Assembly (NCBI GenBank): GCA_021521415.1
Contig: JAIQDT010000001.1
Span: forward strand, 6,882,001 to 6,946,000
Origin: Bidens hawaiensis
Lineage: Eukaryota > Streptophyta > Magnoliopsida > Asterales > Asteraceae
Direction of reading: 5' to 3'
DNA: 64,000 nucleotides
Both the position numbers and the translations under genes were made by a program. The notes under the pieces are model-generated. The model was not told the DNA's origin, did no database searches, and saw only the letters and a list, made by a program, of their open reading frames with translations. Positions 31,903 through 44,486 of this stretch are shown here, one piece after another (within the stretch, counting starts at the first letter, position 1; the number at the start of each line of letters is the position of its first letter).

Positions 31903-33889
31903 ATTTGCAAAACAAATGAGGCAAATCAGATTTCTGAATCAATAGGTCATAACTTCGTTGTTTACCAGTAGCGAAGTTATGCTGTAGCGAGGTTAGTAAC
32001 CTCGCAGGGTAGAAAACGTCGCAGGGTTAAGAGCCTCAAACACAGATAGCACTAGGGTTGTAACACTTAAGCTTAATTGCAGCACCCAGGCGAAGTTAAT
32101 ACATAGGCGAAGTTGCAAATAACTTCGCTGAAACCCTAACTTCGCCGCTGTAATCGGCGTATCTACAAGACCCAGTTAAGACGAAGAATGACAGATCAGA
32201 GTGTGAAAACATGAATATAGTAGTCCGATTAAGATTTAGAAACACATATTTTCACCAAACAATCTTAAAATGGATTGACAAAAGTGGGTTAAGGGTTTGA
32301 TGCAAAAGCGACTTCAAAACGGATCGTTGAGAAACCGATTAACAGCATACAATACGAATTATGAGTTACAATGATCAGACGAACCTTGATAGTGATTTAA
32401 TACAGAGAAGGATTTGATTTGATTCAATGAATAAGTTCGCCGAGGGTTTACGAGTAAAAGGTTTGACTTCGTTTGACCACCGATGCCAGTTAAATAGCTT
32501 TTGAAAAACCCCAAAGGCGAAGTTGTGTTAACTTCGCTGGTTGTTTAATTTCGCCCCCTACCCAACTTCGCCCTCCATATAACTTCGCTAATAGCGAAGT
32601 TAATTGAGTTAAAAATAAAATGATCCAAAACAAGTAACCAAAAGTTTAAGAAGTTAAACCATAAGACAAAAAAACATAACAAAAGTTAAATAATTAGATA
32701 AACGGGATCAAATTTCAGTCTTGCAGAAACCCAACGTGTTTTTAGAAAAGATCCTAACATGAATCATACTGATTAAATGGCCGTCACACAAATCCATGTT
32801 TAGTAGTATTATGACATAGAGAAACAGGTTGTAGGCAGGTATAAAACTTAGTATGGTTTTCATTGCTTCTGTGATACGGATTAGGTTCAATTAAGCTCAA
32901 AATTTAGATGGACATCACATGAGAGATCGTGATGCCTCCTATATATTCTCAAGGCGTATTTGGCTTTCCCCAAGTCACCCCGAGTTGACTTCGACCCGTA
33001 GTGTCTAATAATCAATGTTCACATGTCGACCTTCCGATTTGTCTTCCCGATCTATCTTATACTTTGAAATATTCTTTCTTGCCTCTTTCTTGAAATTTGT
33101 AACAAGATAATCTTCATAAGGCTTAATGATAATAACTAACGTTTTTTTTAAAGACAATAATACAACTGCAAGTCTAAGACAATTGCAAGTCCCGAATCTG
33201 GATCACTGCAGATACATAACACTATCTTCGCGAGAATCAGAACACTCATGGGCTCGTGTATGACTGGGTAATCACTTTTCTGCCTATCATTCGGAAAGAT
33301 GTATGTGGAGAAATGCACAACTCAGAATGACTCTCCACAGTAAATCGAGAAGATTTAGTTTGTATCACTTCTACTTTTACGCACCATAGAAAGCTACCAT
33401 AACATACAATGACTGTTCTAGAGTCTTTTAGGCCTAATTACTTCACCGGTTAAGCACACAAAATCAGTTTATCTATCACTTTCCAAGGTTGGATCAATTT
33501 TCATTTTAACATCGTATTGAAACTTCTTGCGAAGTTAAAGACTGAAAAATTATATCATTTCCCTAAAAAAAATTTTAAATTCAAATGCCCCGATCAAGTC
33601 AAGGTCTTTAGGTAAACGGCTATCCTGAAGATCCAGTGGATCAGCCGGACCGGCCACATACGAGTATGTGTCCCTCTTACTAAGTATGAACGACTAATTT
33701 AAGCGAAAGAATAAAAACCATCATAAACCGCCCCGGTCGCTTTCAGTCATCTGGTTAATGGCTATCCTTATAATCTACACGTAGATGTAAGGACCAAACA
33801 TATCCTTGGGATATGTCCTTCAAACTTGAGCAACCGACATAATTTTAAGCGATAGTGATGTTTTTTTTTTAATAATAGAGAAAACACGG
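31903..33889. other. Spacer between pol and third ORF
   Basis: About 2 kb without coding capacity. Two clusters of AACTTCGC/GCGAAGTT words (31945-32160 and 32515-32605) match those in the LTR and leader of the same element. Confidence 0.75.
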
Positions 33890-34135
33890 TTACTCGGGAT
33901 TGATCATCCCATTAAGCTCAACAAGATTTTGAAAACGGGATCGGTCAAACGCTTTAGTAAAAAGATCGGCAAAATTATCCAGTGTATCAACCTTTTCAAG
34001 CATAATTAATTTCTTCTCAGTACAATCCCGTATAAAATAATGACGAATGTCAATATGTTTAGTTTTATTGTGTTTAACGGGATTGTTAGTCTGACAAAGT
34101 TGCATACCAGGCTCGAGGTGCCTAATGTAGCCCAT
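33890..34135 (-). pseudogene. Copia RNase H C-terminal fragment
   Basis: It carries the last RNase H block, with NNPVKHNKTKHIDIRH, FIRDC, EKKLI and ADLFTKAFD, ending near the pol stop. It joins almost directly to the RT fragment on its right; the RT palm with the YVDD box and most of RNase H are missing. Confidence 0.85.
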
Positions 34136-34708
34136 ATAGTGCTTTGCTCAGTTTGTACACATGATCAGGAAAATCTGGGTCAGGAAAACCCGGGGGTTGT
34201 TCGACATATACCACCTCATCAACTTTTCAATTCAGAAACGCACTCTTCACATCCAACTGGAAAACTTTCATCTCTTTGTGTGCAGCAAAGGCCAGAAACA
34301 GTCGAATTGCCTCCAATCTTGCCACAGGAGCAAACACTTCATTGTAATCAATCCCTTCATGTTGATTAAACCCTTTGACTACCAATCTTGCCTTGTTGCG
34401 AATGATTACCCCTTCTCATCTCTCTTACACTTGAATACCCACTTTTTACCGATAGCGTTCACTTCTTGTGATTTTTCAACTAACTGCCATACTTCCATCT
34501 TTTCAAACTGTGCCAGTTCTTCCTGCATGGCTTCAACCCACGAGCTACCCTTCAGTGCCATTTGATAATTCTTTGGTTCTATCTGACTGATGAAGCAGGC
34601 ATACAAGCATTCATTTATATTACCAGTGTCTTTTATGCTTGCATACACACATGTGTTTTCATCCAGGCTTTTTCTAGTACGCACACCATCGGAAGGATTA
34701 CCGATCAA
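34120..34708 (-). pseudogene. Copia reverse transcriptase N-terminal fragment
   Basis: RT start with WVEAMQEELAQFEKMEVWQLV and [14 protein letters not shown] one-base loss near 34406 shifts the frame, after which [27 protein letters not shown] and the SKALYGL region can be read. The conserved Gln after YGLH is replaced by TAG near 34108. Sequence stops at the PRAWYATL region, where an estimated 0.9 kb has been deleted. Confidence 0.8.
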
Positions 34709-37428
34709 ATTTTCGAAAGGCTGATTCTTGTGAATTTTGGTGGTCTGTACTGGACCGACTTCCAGATCATTCTCAAGATTTGAAGATAGTTCATCAGAGC
34801 GAGGCTGAGTGTGAAATGGATTGTAGAATTCATCTTCATTCGAGACAGCTGGAGTTTCAACCGCACTTGACGAGGTTGGTTGATTTCATTATATTGCAGA
34901 CGTTGTACAGTGGCCTCCTCTTCGTCATACAGCATCTGTGAGGCCATTTTCTCATCAATGTCTGCAAAATCCAAGTAAGGCACATTAAAAGATTTGAATA
35001 GCTTATCATAGTCGAAAGCCTCTGCAGGTCCCATGCTAGGCCATGGTGATTTGTAACTAGTAATGTCAGTGTTACAGACCACCTCAACCTTATTGTTTGA
35101 TAGATTAAAGACTCTTCTGTTGGGTTTCCCAACAACATAGCCAACTAAGATACCTCCGTCAGCTTTCTCACCAAATTTAGAGTTAGTCTTTAATATCGAA
35201 CATGGGGACCCGAAAGGTTCAAGACCTTTCAAATTTGGCTTTCTACCATGCATAAGTTCATAACAGGTTTTATTTAATCTTTTAACAGTTAAAACACGAT
35301 TAAGGATATAACAGGCAGTAGCAACAGCCTCAGCCCAGAACACCACAGGAAGTTTAGCATCTGCCAGCATGGTCCTGGCGCCTTCGATTTGAGTTCTATT
35401 CTTCCTTTCAGCTACTCCATTTTGTTGCGGAGTATATGGGGCGCTGTACTGATGTTCTATCCCTTTCTGCAAACAAAACATCTCCATCTGATAATTCTTG
35501 AACTCTGTACCATTATCACTCCTGATGTACTCAACCTTTCTCCCAACAATATTTTCCACCTTGGTAATCAAGTTAATTACCAACTGAACTGTTTCATCTT
35601 TTGCCTTCAGAAAATAGACCCAAGAGTATCGTGAGTAATCATCGGTTACCACCAAACAGTATGAAGTTCCTCCTAGACTTTTTACATTCACAGGACCAAA
35701 GAGATCCATGTGAAGCAGGTCCAAGGTGCTGACAATTGAGTTAACCTTCTTGGAGAGATGAGGCTTCTTGTGTTGTTTTCCTTTCTTGAATGACACACAT
35801 TGGTCTTCAAAATTGAAATTCTTCAAGGGAACCCCAAGTACCAGCCCATTCTTGACAATGCAATTCATCTTGCGAAGATGAATATGACCCATTCTTCGGT
35901 GCCATAATTCTGACTCAGATTCTGTTGCTTTTGACAGAAGACATGACTCTGATGTTGTCATCTCGGTTGATCTCATATCCATTACATACGTGTTCTTTTC
36001 TCTTGGAGCCTTCATCACGACCCAGGTCTCTGTTATCTTGAAACCAGGATAAAGTACGAGTGCCTCATCTTTAGTAAAATGAACAGTGTATTTCTTTGTC
36101 ACAAATCTTGGATTAGTCCAGTGATTAAAATTTGATGAGTTAGTATTCTTGCCAGCATCATATTTAGTATTCATTCTATTCTCAGTTTCAGTTGGCCTCA
36201 TATTTCTAGATTTCCTTTGTTTCAGGGGACAGTCACTGACAAAGTGTCCTACCCTGTTGCATCTAAAACAACTTCTGTTCGATTTATACTTTTTGTTTTG
36301 AGCATTCATCTCGGAAGTTTCTGTAGATAATGAGGTTGTGTTACTATCAGTGTGCCTCACATACGGTGGAACAAACGGATTTAGGGAAGATTTCTTTTCA
36401 TCAAACTGATAGTCCTCCCCTCGTTTTAGTAACACAACCTCTTCTTTTATCTCACCTGATTCAGATGATTTATCTGAATTTGATGAGACAGAACTTGTGA
36501 CATTGGAACTTGTCTTACTTGCTTCACTCTCATTAACTTTAGTTTCTTTAGCAGAGACTTTGATTGGAACTGTCTGACTAACTTCAACATTCACAGATTG
36601 CTGATTACTAGGATTATATGTATAGTTATTATTGTATGGTGGTGGGACTTCTGAGAATCCAATTCCCTCTTTGTTAACTAGGGAACGTTGAACACTTATG
36701 ATATGATCTATCATCGCAGATGAATTTCTAAATTGTTCAATTTTTCTGTTCATTTCCACCACTTTTACCTGGTAATCAGCTATCTGTTTATCTTTTTCAG
36801 CGATTAGTTTGGTCTTTTCTTCTAACACTTCATAACTAAGATCAATCACTTGTATTTTTTCAGCTAGGGTGGCTTTAAGACTTCTGATATCCTTTTCACT
36901 AGCTTGTATTTTTACCGAGTAACTGTTTTCTTTAGTTTTAGAATAGTGATGTTCTTCTTTTAAATTTTTAAATTGAGTGTCCAAACTAACAAACTGATCA
37001 GTTAATGCTTTCAATTGATCAGACAGTTTTTCACATTGTTCACAATGAGATTCACAACATACTTCTGAGAGTTGATCGTTCACTTCTACCATGTATGCTT
37101 GATCTTCCCCCGTCTCTTTGTCACTTCCTCTAGTTTCAATATTTACCAGATTTGCCTGTTCGAACACCTCCTCAACTTGTATATTCCAGCTGTATCCACC
37201 GTTTTGTTGAGATACCATAGCCTTGTTTTCACTTCCACTCCCATTCTGTTGAGCAGGCCTGTTTTGACTTCGTTCGAATCTCTCATTTGTACACTCTTTA
37301 GCAAAGTGACCATTTTGTTGACAGTTATAACAACGAACTTTTGACTTATCAAACACCGGTCTTTCTCCAACAAACTTTCTACCTGTTTTCTTTATAAATC
37401 TCTTTACCCTTCTTACTATCATAGCCAT
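34705..37428 (-). pseudogene. Copia gag end and integrase (907 codons open)
   Basis: Order: a CCHC knuckle [14 protein letters not shown] (about residue 32), a long coiled-coil-prone segment (about 115-245), a second knuckle [14 protein letters not shown] (about 388), then directly the protease end/GAG-pre-integrase region and integrase. Integrase shows HRRMGH...H, the catalytic Asp (LLHMDLFG, about 572), Asp (IRSDNGTEF, about 636) and Glu (NGVAERKNR, about 671). The aspartic protease active site is absent: a deletion joins the knuckle region to [11 protein letters not shown] in frame. The integrase zinc finger reads CVSF where CxxC is expected. The last ~60 codons are out of frame. Upstream frame continuity is broken by TAG at 37435 and 37564. 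Confidence 0.85.
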
Positions 37429-37563
37429 CTGCCACTACAGATCCATTTCTTCCAGATCATCAGCGTCGATCTGATCATAGTCCTCATCCAAAGTTGCAGG
37501 GTCGACTATTTTTCCTTTGATGTTATTCTCATAAGAGGCAATGAAAGAGGCATAGAGATCAAA

Positions 37564-38247
37564 CTATTGTTCAGCTGATTTCACACTCATAGACATCTGT
37601 GAGTAGTTCTTGCTAGAGGCATTGGTTGAGAACTTACCAGTTATGGTTTGAGGTTTTGAGGAACTACAACCTCCTGCTACAAAACATACGTCACCATTCA
37701 TATTGAGAACCACATGACCATCTGGAGTGGCGTTTGGTTCCCCCTTTGAGTAGTAGGCAGTGGATTCTGTTTTTGAACTTGAGTTTGGAGTGACTTTAGC
37801 ACCATACATTCCCGGATCCTGTACCTGATCAGTAGGTGTCTCCTTTCGAGCCATGTTAAGTTCAAAATTACGTAACTTATTTACCACCGTCTCCAAGTAA
37901 ATCTTCTCAAAGTCTTTATCTTCTCTCATCAGAACTGTGTACATCTCCCATTTTGGTGGGAGAGCATCAAGAAGCTTTTCCACTATCCCTTTTTCCTTGT
38001 ATTCAATGGAGTAGTTACTTAGCTCGGTCATCAGATGATAATATCGTGTGATGATGTCATCAAGTGATTCATTTTTCAGATACTTTAATACGGAGAATTG
38101 AGTTTTCAGTAGCTTTGCCTTGGAGGTACGTATCCCAACATTTCCTTCATATTGATTCTCTAGTGCTTCCCATAGCTCTCTAGCAGTTTTGTATTTTTTG
38201 AAAGTATGAAGAATCTCTTGTGAAAGTGCCATTGTTATAGCTGCATT
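37564..38247 (-). pseudogene. Copia gag, main part (UBN2-type)
   Basis: Gag-polypeptide of LTR copia type, with FKKYKTARELWEALENQYEG, SLDDIITRYYHLMTEL, EKLLDALPPKWE and KLRNFELN. The N-terminal part lies at 57151-57420 beyond the chromovirus insertion. It ends at TAG 37564-37566, which is in frame with the downstream pol frame. Confidence 0.85.
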
Positions 38248-40758
38248 TGTCACACCCACAAAATCCACTAATGGAGTTTTACCGTCAGAGGGTGTGAACT
38301 AACAGGATCGGAATCATTAGTTATAATCAAACATCATGTTTAAAGTTTTCAAACCAACAAGACATTAAGTCTTAAATGAAAATGCGGAAGCGTAAATTGT
38401 AAACCAAAACGTTTGTGCCACACAGGACGACTTAAAAACCCAAGTTATTATGATAAAAGTTAAAAGAAGTTTTCAAAGCAATGGTGTTTAGCGAATGCAT
38501 GTTCCTATTTTGCGCACCCGCCTCGACTACCTGAGAATAACATACTAAAAGTGTCAACACAGGGTTGGTGAGTTCACAGGTTTATATAAATAAAGTGTTT
38601 GCGTTTGCGTTTTGCGTTTTGCGTTACCATATAGTGTTAAGTCAATTATATATCAACAGGTAGCTAACCTATCAAGCATGTATTACTAAGTGTTCGACAC
38701 CGAAGCTGACTATTTATCAATTGCCTTGCCACCATGTCAACCACGACCATGGTAATGTGTTAGCCAAGATTACACCCACTCGACTTACAGTCGAGTTTAG
38801 AGTTGGGAGGGGTTTGTCAAACCCAGTAGTACTACTCAACAGTGACTCGCTATTTTCCAAATATTAACCGGTTCGATGTTATGAAGGACTTTGGTTGGTT
38901 TGTTTGCCACTTAGCCTTACAAGTGATATATAAAAACTAAACAAAATCTAAAGCATTGGACTATGTTATCTCCCCCAATTAAAAGCGTTTAAAAAGAGTA
39001 AAAAGGGACGTGAAACTCACTGTTTGCGAAGATAACCAAAAAGATCCGAGAAAAGGTGTGCGTCACAGAAAATACTCACTAGTGTTCTAATTTTAAAACG
39101 AGATTTTCTAAGTATTTATACTACGAGTGAGTCCCTAGACTCAACACATACAACTTATGCATGAGATGTGTTTCGTGTTTCGTTTGTGAAATAAGTGCGA
39201 CTCGACAAACACGTTGGTGATAAGTTACACATGTGAACAAGTACTTAAGTGTCAAGTATTAACATCGTACATTACTAGCAAATATCCACCACAAGGGCAA
39301 TTTGGTCAAAACATAGCAATCATCGATCAGTTATGCACTTTACATGATAATTCAAGTAATTCAGCAGCTAACTTGTCCAGATAGATTTTCACTCGACAAG
39401 ATTAATCTATTTAATAAATCCTAACATGTCAAATAAATCACCAAAATTCATCACAGAAGCACACGTGAGTTAGGTTTCCAAAAGTATTTTTCTTATATTT
39501 TTATCATGTACGGTTTTATCACAATGATCAAAATATCACAGCAAACACACAGCAATCATTATCATGCCAAACAGAATTTGATTTGTTATTCCCGTTAAAT
39601 GACAAATCAAATTAATGCAAGACCAATTGAGTTAGATTCCTAACTCAAAATATTAACTTCCAGAAGTCGAATCATCCTCATTAGTCTTGTCGTTCTTGAG
39701 ATATCTTAATCGCAAAACAGCCTACCAGCAGGCTTCCCCAATCAGACTTGCAGAACAGATTTGTAAAATAATAAAAACTAACTTTTTCATGTCCAAAATT
39801 TACGAATTTAGACTTTTAAGAAACTAGACTCGACCTACTACATCATAGAGTCAATAAATACTTCCAAACACAAAATTAACATCGAGTTACAGCTATTTAA
39901 AAACGAATTCAAGAATCTGTCCAGCATCAGTTTTCATCAAAACTCAACATACAATTAACCTATGCACTATTACTCATACATACAACCCTCTAGATGCATA
40001 ATCCACCAAACATGCATCTCAATTTCACTTTACATACATAATTAGGGTTTTACTTCAAAGTTCAATTTCAAGAAACATTCAATTAACAATCAACAACAAC
40101 ACAACTAGTTATCAATTCACTAGAAATCATCAACAAACACATAATTAAACCCTAACTCATCTTAAATCATCACTTTCAAGATTTAGGGTTTTGATTAACA
40201 CATTCAATAGCATAATTAAACTCATAGAATAGCAAGAGGGGATGTTATTTACCTATCTAGAACCTTGAATCCTTCAAAGACCAACTTGAAAATCACTTGT
40301 GTGTGTGTGTGTTGTAGGTTACGGCTGCCAAGAGAGGGAGGGGGAAAAGACCGATCGTACAAGGGAGGAGAGGGAGTTAGGGTTGTGTAATAACCTAATA
40401 ATAATATTAATTATATTACACTTAGGCCCTCTAACCTTCTAGTTAATCAATTTCTAGCACAAGTTAGTTTATTTTCCCACATGAATTAACATTATGCAAG
40501 TAAACACCAAGTAGCACATAAACGTAACACATAATTATCAACTTCTTTATGATACTTATCGTTTTTTCACCAACGGTTTGAGTCGACTCGTGTGTGTTTC
40601 GGTGAAATTCCGAAAGACTACTTGTGTAGTGATTGTCATGCGTCATTTAAAACCCTAATTTAAATGTAATGAGATATGCGTTACAGTTTGTGTGATCTTA
40701 AGTTTGAATTAACGGAGTTCGGATTAACGGAGTTAACCTGAAATTGACGAGTGTCACA
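38248..40758 (-). repeat. Left (3') LTR of chromovirus
   Basis: Paired with 54615-57145. Contains the GTGTCAACACAGGGTTGG block typical of this LTR class, and a TG-rich run near 40300 that is shorter in the partner. On the minus strand CATGGGAATGA next to 40758 is the polypurine tract. No coding content. Confidence 0.9.
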
Positions 40759-40929
40759 TCATTCCCATGTTGAAAGAATTTTCGTCCCGAAAATTTGAGT
40801 TAAGTCGCGATGGGTGACTGAAAAAGGCAAAAATTTTCAGTTTGTCATATCATCCCCTGGTAAAAAGAAATTTCGTCCCGAAATTTAATTCATACCTCCG
40901 GTGATTTCTGACGGTTTGTCGGCTTTTGC

Positions 40930-41551
40930 GGTTTTCGGTGTTTGGTCAACCCTTCAAAAAGGTGAGGTTACTTTTTCATCATTTGATCCTCGCGTTCCCA
41001 CGTGAACTCTGGTCCACGTCTCCAGTTCCAACGAACTTTAACGATGGGAATTTTTCTGTGCTTGAGTGTTTTGGTTTCCCAATCCAAAACTTCGACTGGT
41101 TCTTCGATGAAGCGTAGCTGTTTATCAACTTGCAAGTCGCCCAAAGGAACTTCTTGGGTTTCGTCAGAAAGACATTTCTTCAAGTTGGATACATGGAAAA
41201 TGTTGTGTACGCCACTGAGTTCTGTCGGTAAGTCCAATCGGTATGCTACCGGACCAACGCGTTCAGTTATCCGGTATGGGCCAACATATCGTGGGTTGAG
41301 TTTGTTTCACTTTCCAAAGCTAACTACACCTTTCCAAGGTGAGACTTTGAGTAACACTTAGTCGGCCAATTGGAATTCCAGAGGTTTTTGGCGCTTGTCG
41401 GCGTAACTCTTTTGGCGATCTCGTGCTGCTGCCATGCGTTTCGGATTTGGACAATCTTTTCAGAGGTTTCAAGTACTAATTCTGGACCAGTGATTTGGCT
41501 ATCACCCACTTCTGCCCAGCAAAGAGGTGATCGGCACTTCCGTCCGTACAA
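40930..41551 (-). pseudogene. Chromovirus integrase C terminus and chromodomain
   Basis: The 41551-41324 frame has [12 protein letters not shown] and the GPELV region of Ty3 integrase. The 41237-40968 frame has VHNIFHVSNLKKC, then PVEVLDWETK, KIPIVKVRW and GPEFTWERED, the C-terminal chromodomain-like module of plant chromoviruses. In live elements this module steers integration to heterochromatin. Two frames, so broken. Confidence 0.85.
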
Positions 41552-41596
41552 CGCTTCAAACGGCGCTGCTTTAATGCTTATGTGGTAGCTGTTATT

Positions 41597-42736
41597 TTAC
41601 GAAAACTCTACCAATGGCAAGTGGGGTTCCCAACTTTTTCTGAAATCCAACACGCATGCACGCAACATGTCTTCCAAGGTCTGAATGGTGTGTTCACTTT
41701 GCCCATCCGTTTGAGGATGGTATGCTGTGCTCATATCAAGGCGGGTGCCTAGTGCGCTTTGTAGTGACTTCCAGAAGTGTGAAGTGAAACGGGAATCTCG
41801 ATCAGATATGATTGAGACACTTACTCTGTGTCTAGACACTACTTCTTTCATATAGATGCGAGTCAGTCTTTCCATTTTGTCCGATTCCTTGATCACTAAG
41901 AAATGTGCAGACTTCGTCAACTGATCAACGATCACCCAGATGGTATCGCATCCCGTCGGTGTTTTGGGTAATCCCGTGATGAAATCCATGGAAATGTGTT
42001 CCCATTTCCATGTTGGGAGTTCCGGTTGCTGTAGCAGACCAGATGGTTTCTGATATTTCACTTTGACTCTTGCACAAGTCAAGCATTTGCTCACGTAGGT
42101 GGCAATGTTGGCTTTCATGTTTGGCCACCAGTAAAGTGCCTTTAGGTCATGGTACATTTTATCTGAGCCAGGGTGAATGGAATATCGGGACTTGTGTGCT
42201 TCGTCCGTCACTAGAGTTCTCAACTCTCCGTATCGAGGGACCCAAATCCGGTTTTCGAAATATCGGACCCCGTCCGTTTTGGTTTCAAGTTTCTTGTTCA
42301 TGCCCCGCATGAGTATTGATGGGAGATTATCGTCTTTCAAGGCTTCGAGTTGAGCATCACGAATCTGATCAGGTAAGTTGGCGTGAATCGTGAGTTGTAA
42401 TGCTCGCACTCGTCTAGGTTTTTTGGTTTCTTTTCTACTGAGAGCATCGGCCACTACATTGTCCTTGCCAGGGTGGTACTTGATGGCACAGTCATAATCC
42501 TTTAGTATCTCGACCCAACGACCCTGTCGCATGTTCAGCTCCTTTTGATCGTAGATATGCTGGAGGCTCTTGTGGTCTGTGTAAATGGTAAACTTGGTAC
42601 AGTACAAGTAATGCCTCCATATCTTAAGAGCAAACACCACGACTCCGAGTTCCAGGTCATGGGTCGTGTAGTTCTTCTCGTGGATCCGTAGTTGTCGAGA
42701 GGCATAGGCTATAACCTTCTCGAGTTGCATCAACAC
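41597..42736 (-). pseudogene. Chromovirus RNase H and integrase core
   Basis: A 379-codon frame starts in RNase H ([48 protein letters not shown]). It continues through the integrase HHCC finger ([10 protein letters not shown]) and catalytic core ([33 protein letters not shown]). It stops after LVEFS, where the next frame resumes with the MYGRK block. The three acidic residues appear present. Confidence 0.9.
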
Positions 42737-42871
42737 GCAACCGAGACCCTGTATCGATGCGTGTCAATGCACCTCAAAATTCTCCGTTCCCTCTGGGAGG
42801 ACTAGGATAGGGGCGCTACAGAGTTTGGTTTTTAACAGTTGGAAAGCATATTCTTGCGCATCACCCCAATT

Positions 42872-43758
42872 TTACTTAGTACCCTTGTGTGTCAATGCGG
42901 TAAGGGGTTGAGCAATCTTTGAAAATCCCTCGATGAAACGTCGGTAGTAGCCAGCCAGTCCTAGGAATTGTCGCACCTTAGTCGGAGTCTTAGGTGCTTC
43001 CCAGTTTTTGATGGCCTCTACCTTTCCGGGATCGACATGGATACCATTCTCATTGATCACATGCCCTAAGAAGTGAACCTCGCGAAGCCAAAATTCGCAT
43101 TTCGAGAGTTTAGCGTACAGTTGTTCTTTCTTTAGTAATTCCAGAATTAACCTCAGGTGTTCTTCATGGTCAGTCTTGTTCTTGGAGTAGACGAGGATAT
43201 CATCAATGAAAACAATCACAAACTTGTCGAGGTACGCCTTGCATACTCTGTTCATGAGATCCATAAGTACGGCTGGGGCGTTGGTAAGCCAAAAGGCATA
43301 ACCGAAAACTCATAGTGACCGTACCGAGTTCTGAAAGCCGTCTTTGAAATGCCTTCTTCGCGCACTCTTAACTGATGGTAACCAGATCTCAGATCGATCT
43401 TCGAGTAGTAACTCGATCCTTGAAGTTGGTCGAACAGATCATCAATTCGGGGTAGGGATTACGGTTCTTGATTGTCACCTTGTTCAGCTCCCGGTAGTCG
43501 TGCACATGCGGAAAGTCCCGTCTTTCTTTCGAACAAATAAGACAGGGGCTCCCCATGGTGATGAGATAGATCGGATGATACCTTTATCCAATAAGTCTTG
43601 TAATTGAGTGGACAATTCCTGAAGTTCCGCAGTGCGAGCCGATACGGGGCTCGTGCTATGGGTGTAGCACCGGGGGCTAAATCGATTTGGAACTCGACTT
43701 GTCGAATAGGTGGGAGTCCAGGCAGATCCTCCGGGAAGAATTCTGGAAAATCTTGCAC
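42872..43758 (-). pseudogene. Chromovirus reverse transcriptase
   Basis: Two or more frames. 43758-43459 has [10 protein letters not shown] and [20 protein letters not shown]; 43264-42872 has the RT catalytic box [10 protein letters not shown], then KCEFW, FLGHVI and [16 protein letters not shown]. The middle (fingers/palm) is readable only by changing frame. Not functional as it stands. Confidence 0.9.
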
Positions 43759-43853
43759 AATCGGTATGTCTTCGATTCGCTTCTCCTCCGCGGGTTTCTC
43801 GACAATATGAGCTAAAATCGCCGGATGACCCTTTCGTTAATATTTCTGCGCCT

Positions 43854-44486
43854 TCATAGGGTGATGACGCTTGTAGTCATGCCGCTCTTCTCGCCCTGTA
43901 TCGAGATGATTTCGCCGGAAGAGGTAGTGATGTGGACTATCTTGTCGTGACATATAATCTCAGCTCTATTCTCGGATAGCCAGTCCATTCCGACAACGAC
44001 ATCGAAACTACCAAGTGCAAAGGGTATGAGATCGATATCGAAAGTATGACCCGACAGTTTCAACTTACATCCCGCTAGTACATGAGTTGTTTCTATAGAC
44101 TTACCGTCGGCTAACTCAACAGGAAACTTAGCATCTAACGGGGTTGGAGTTAAGTCTAAGAGTTTACTAAAGGCTTTCGATATAAAACTCCTATCAGCTC
44201 CAGTGTCAAACAAAACAGAAGCAAAACAGTCGTTCACAGGAAACTTACCGGTAACCACATTCGGATCGTTGCGGGCCTGGCCCGATCCAATGACGAAAGC
44301 CCTACCTTTACCACCACTTCCGCCACTGTTGTTGCCTCCATTGCCCTCATTCTGCTTCAGTTTGGGACAATCCTTCCTGAAGTGACCCTCTTGACCACAC
44401 TCAAAGCACCCTTTCGTCGCCGCAGGCTGTTTAGGAGCACCCTTAGCCGCTAGGTCTCCCCTACAATCCTTGGCCTGATGACCCAA
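43854..44486 (-). pseudogene. Chromovirus gag knuckle and protease
   Basis: A CCHC knuckle CFECGQEGHFRKDC is followed by a Gly-rich linker, then the retropepsin site VLFDTGADRSFIS and the flap/end GSFDVVVGMDWLSENRAEI. This section is an unbroken frame of 210 codons. It overlaps the gag frame of 44450-45163 by 37 bp in another phase, marking a frameshift. Confidence 0.9.

Noticed and set aside
38248..38268. Met start of the gag ORF at 38268
   Set aside because: This start lies in chromovirus LTR sequence; the true gag N terminus is at 57420.
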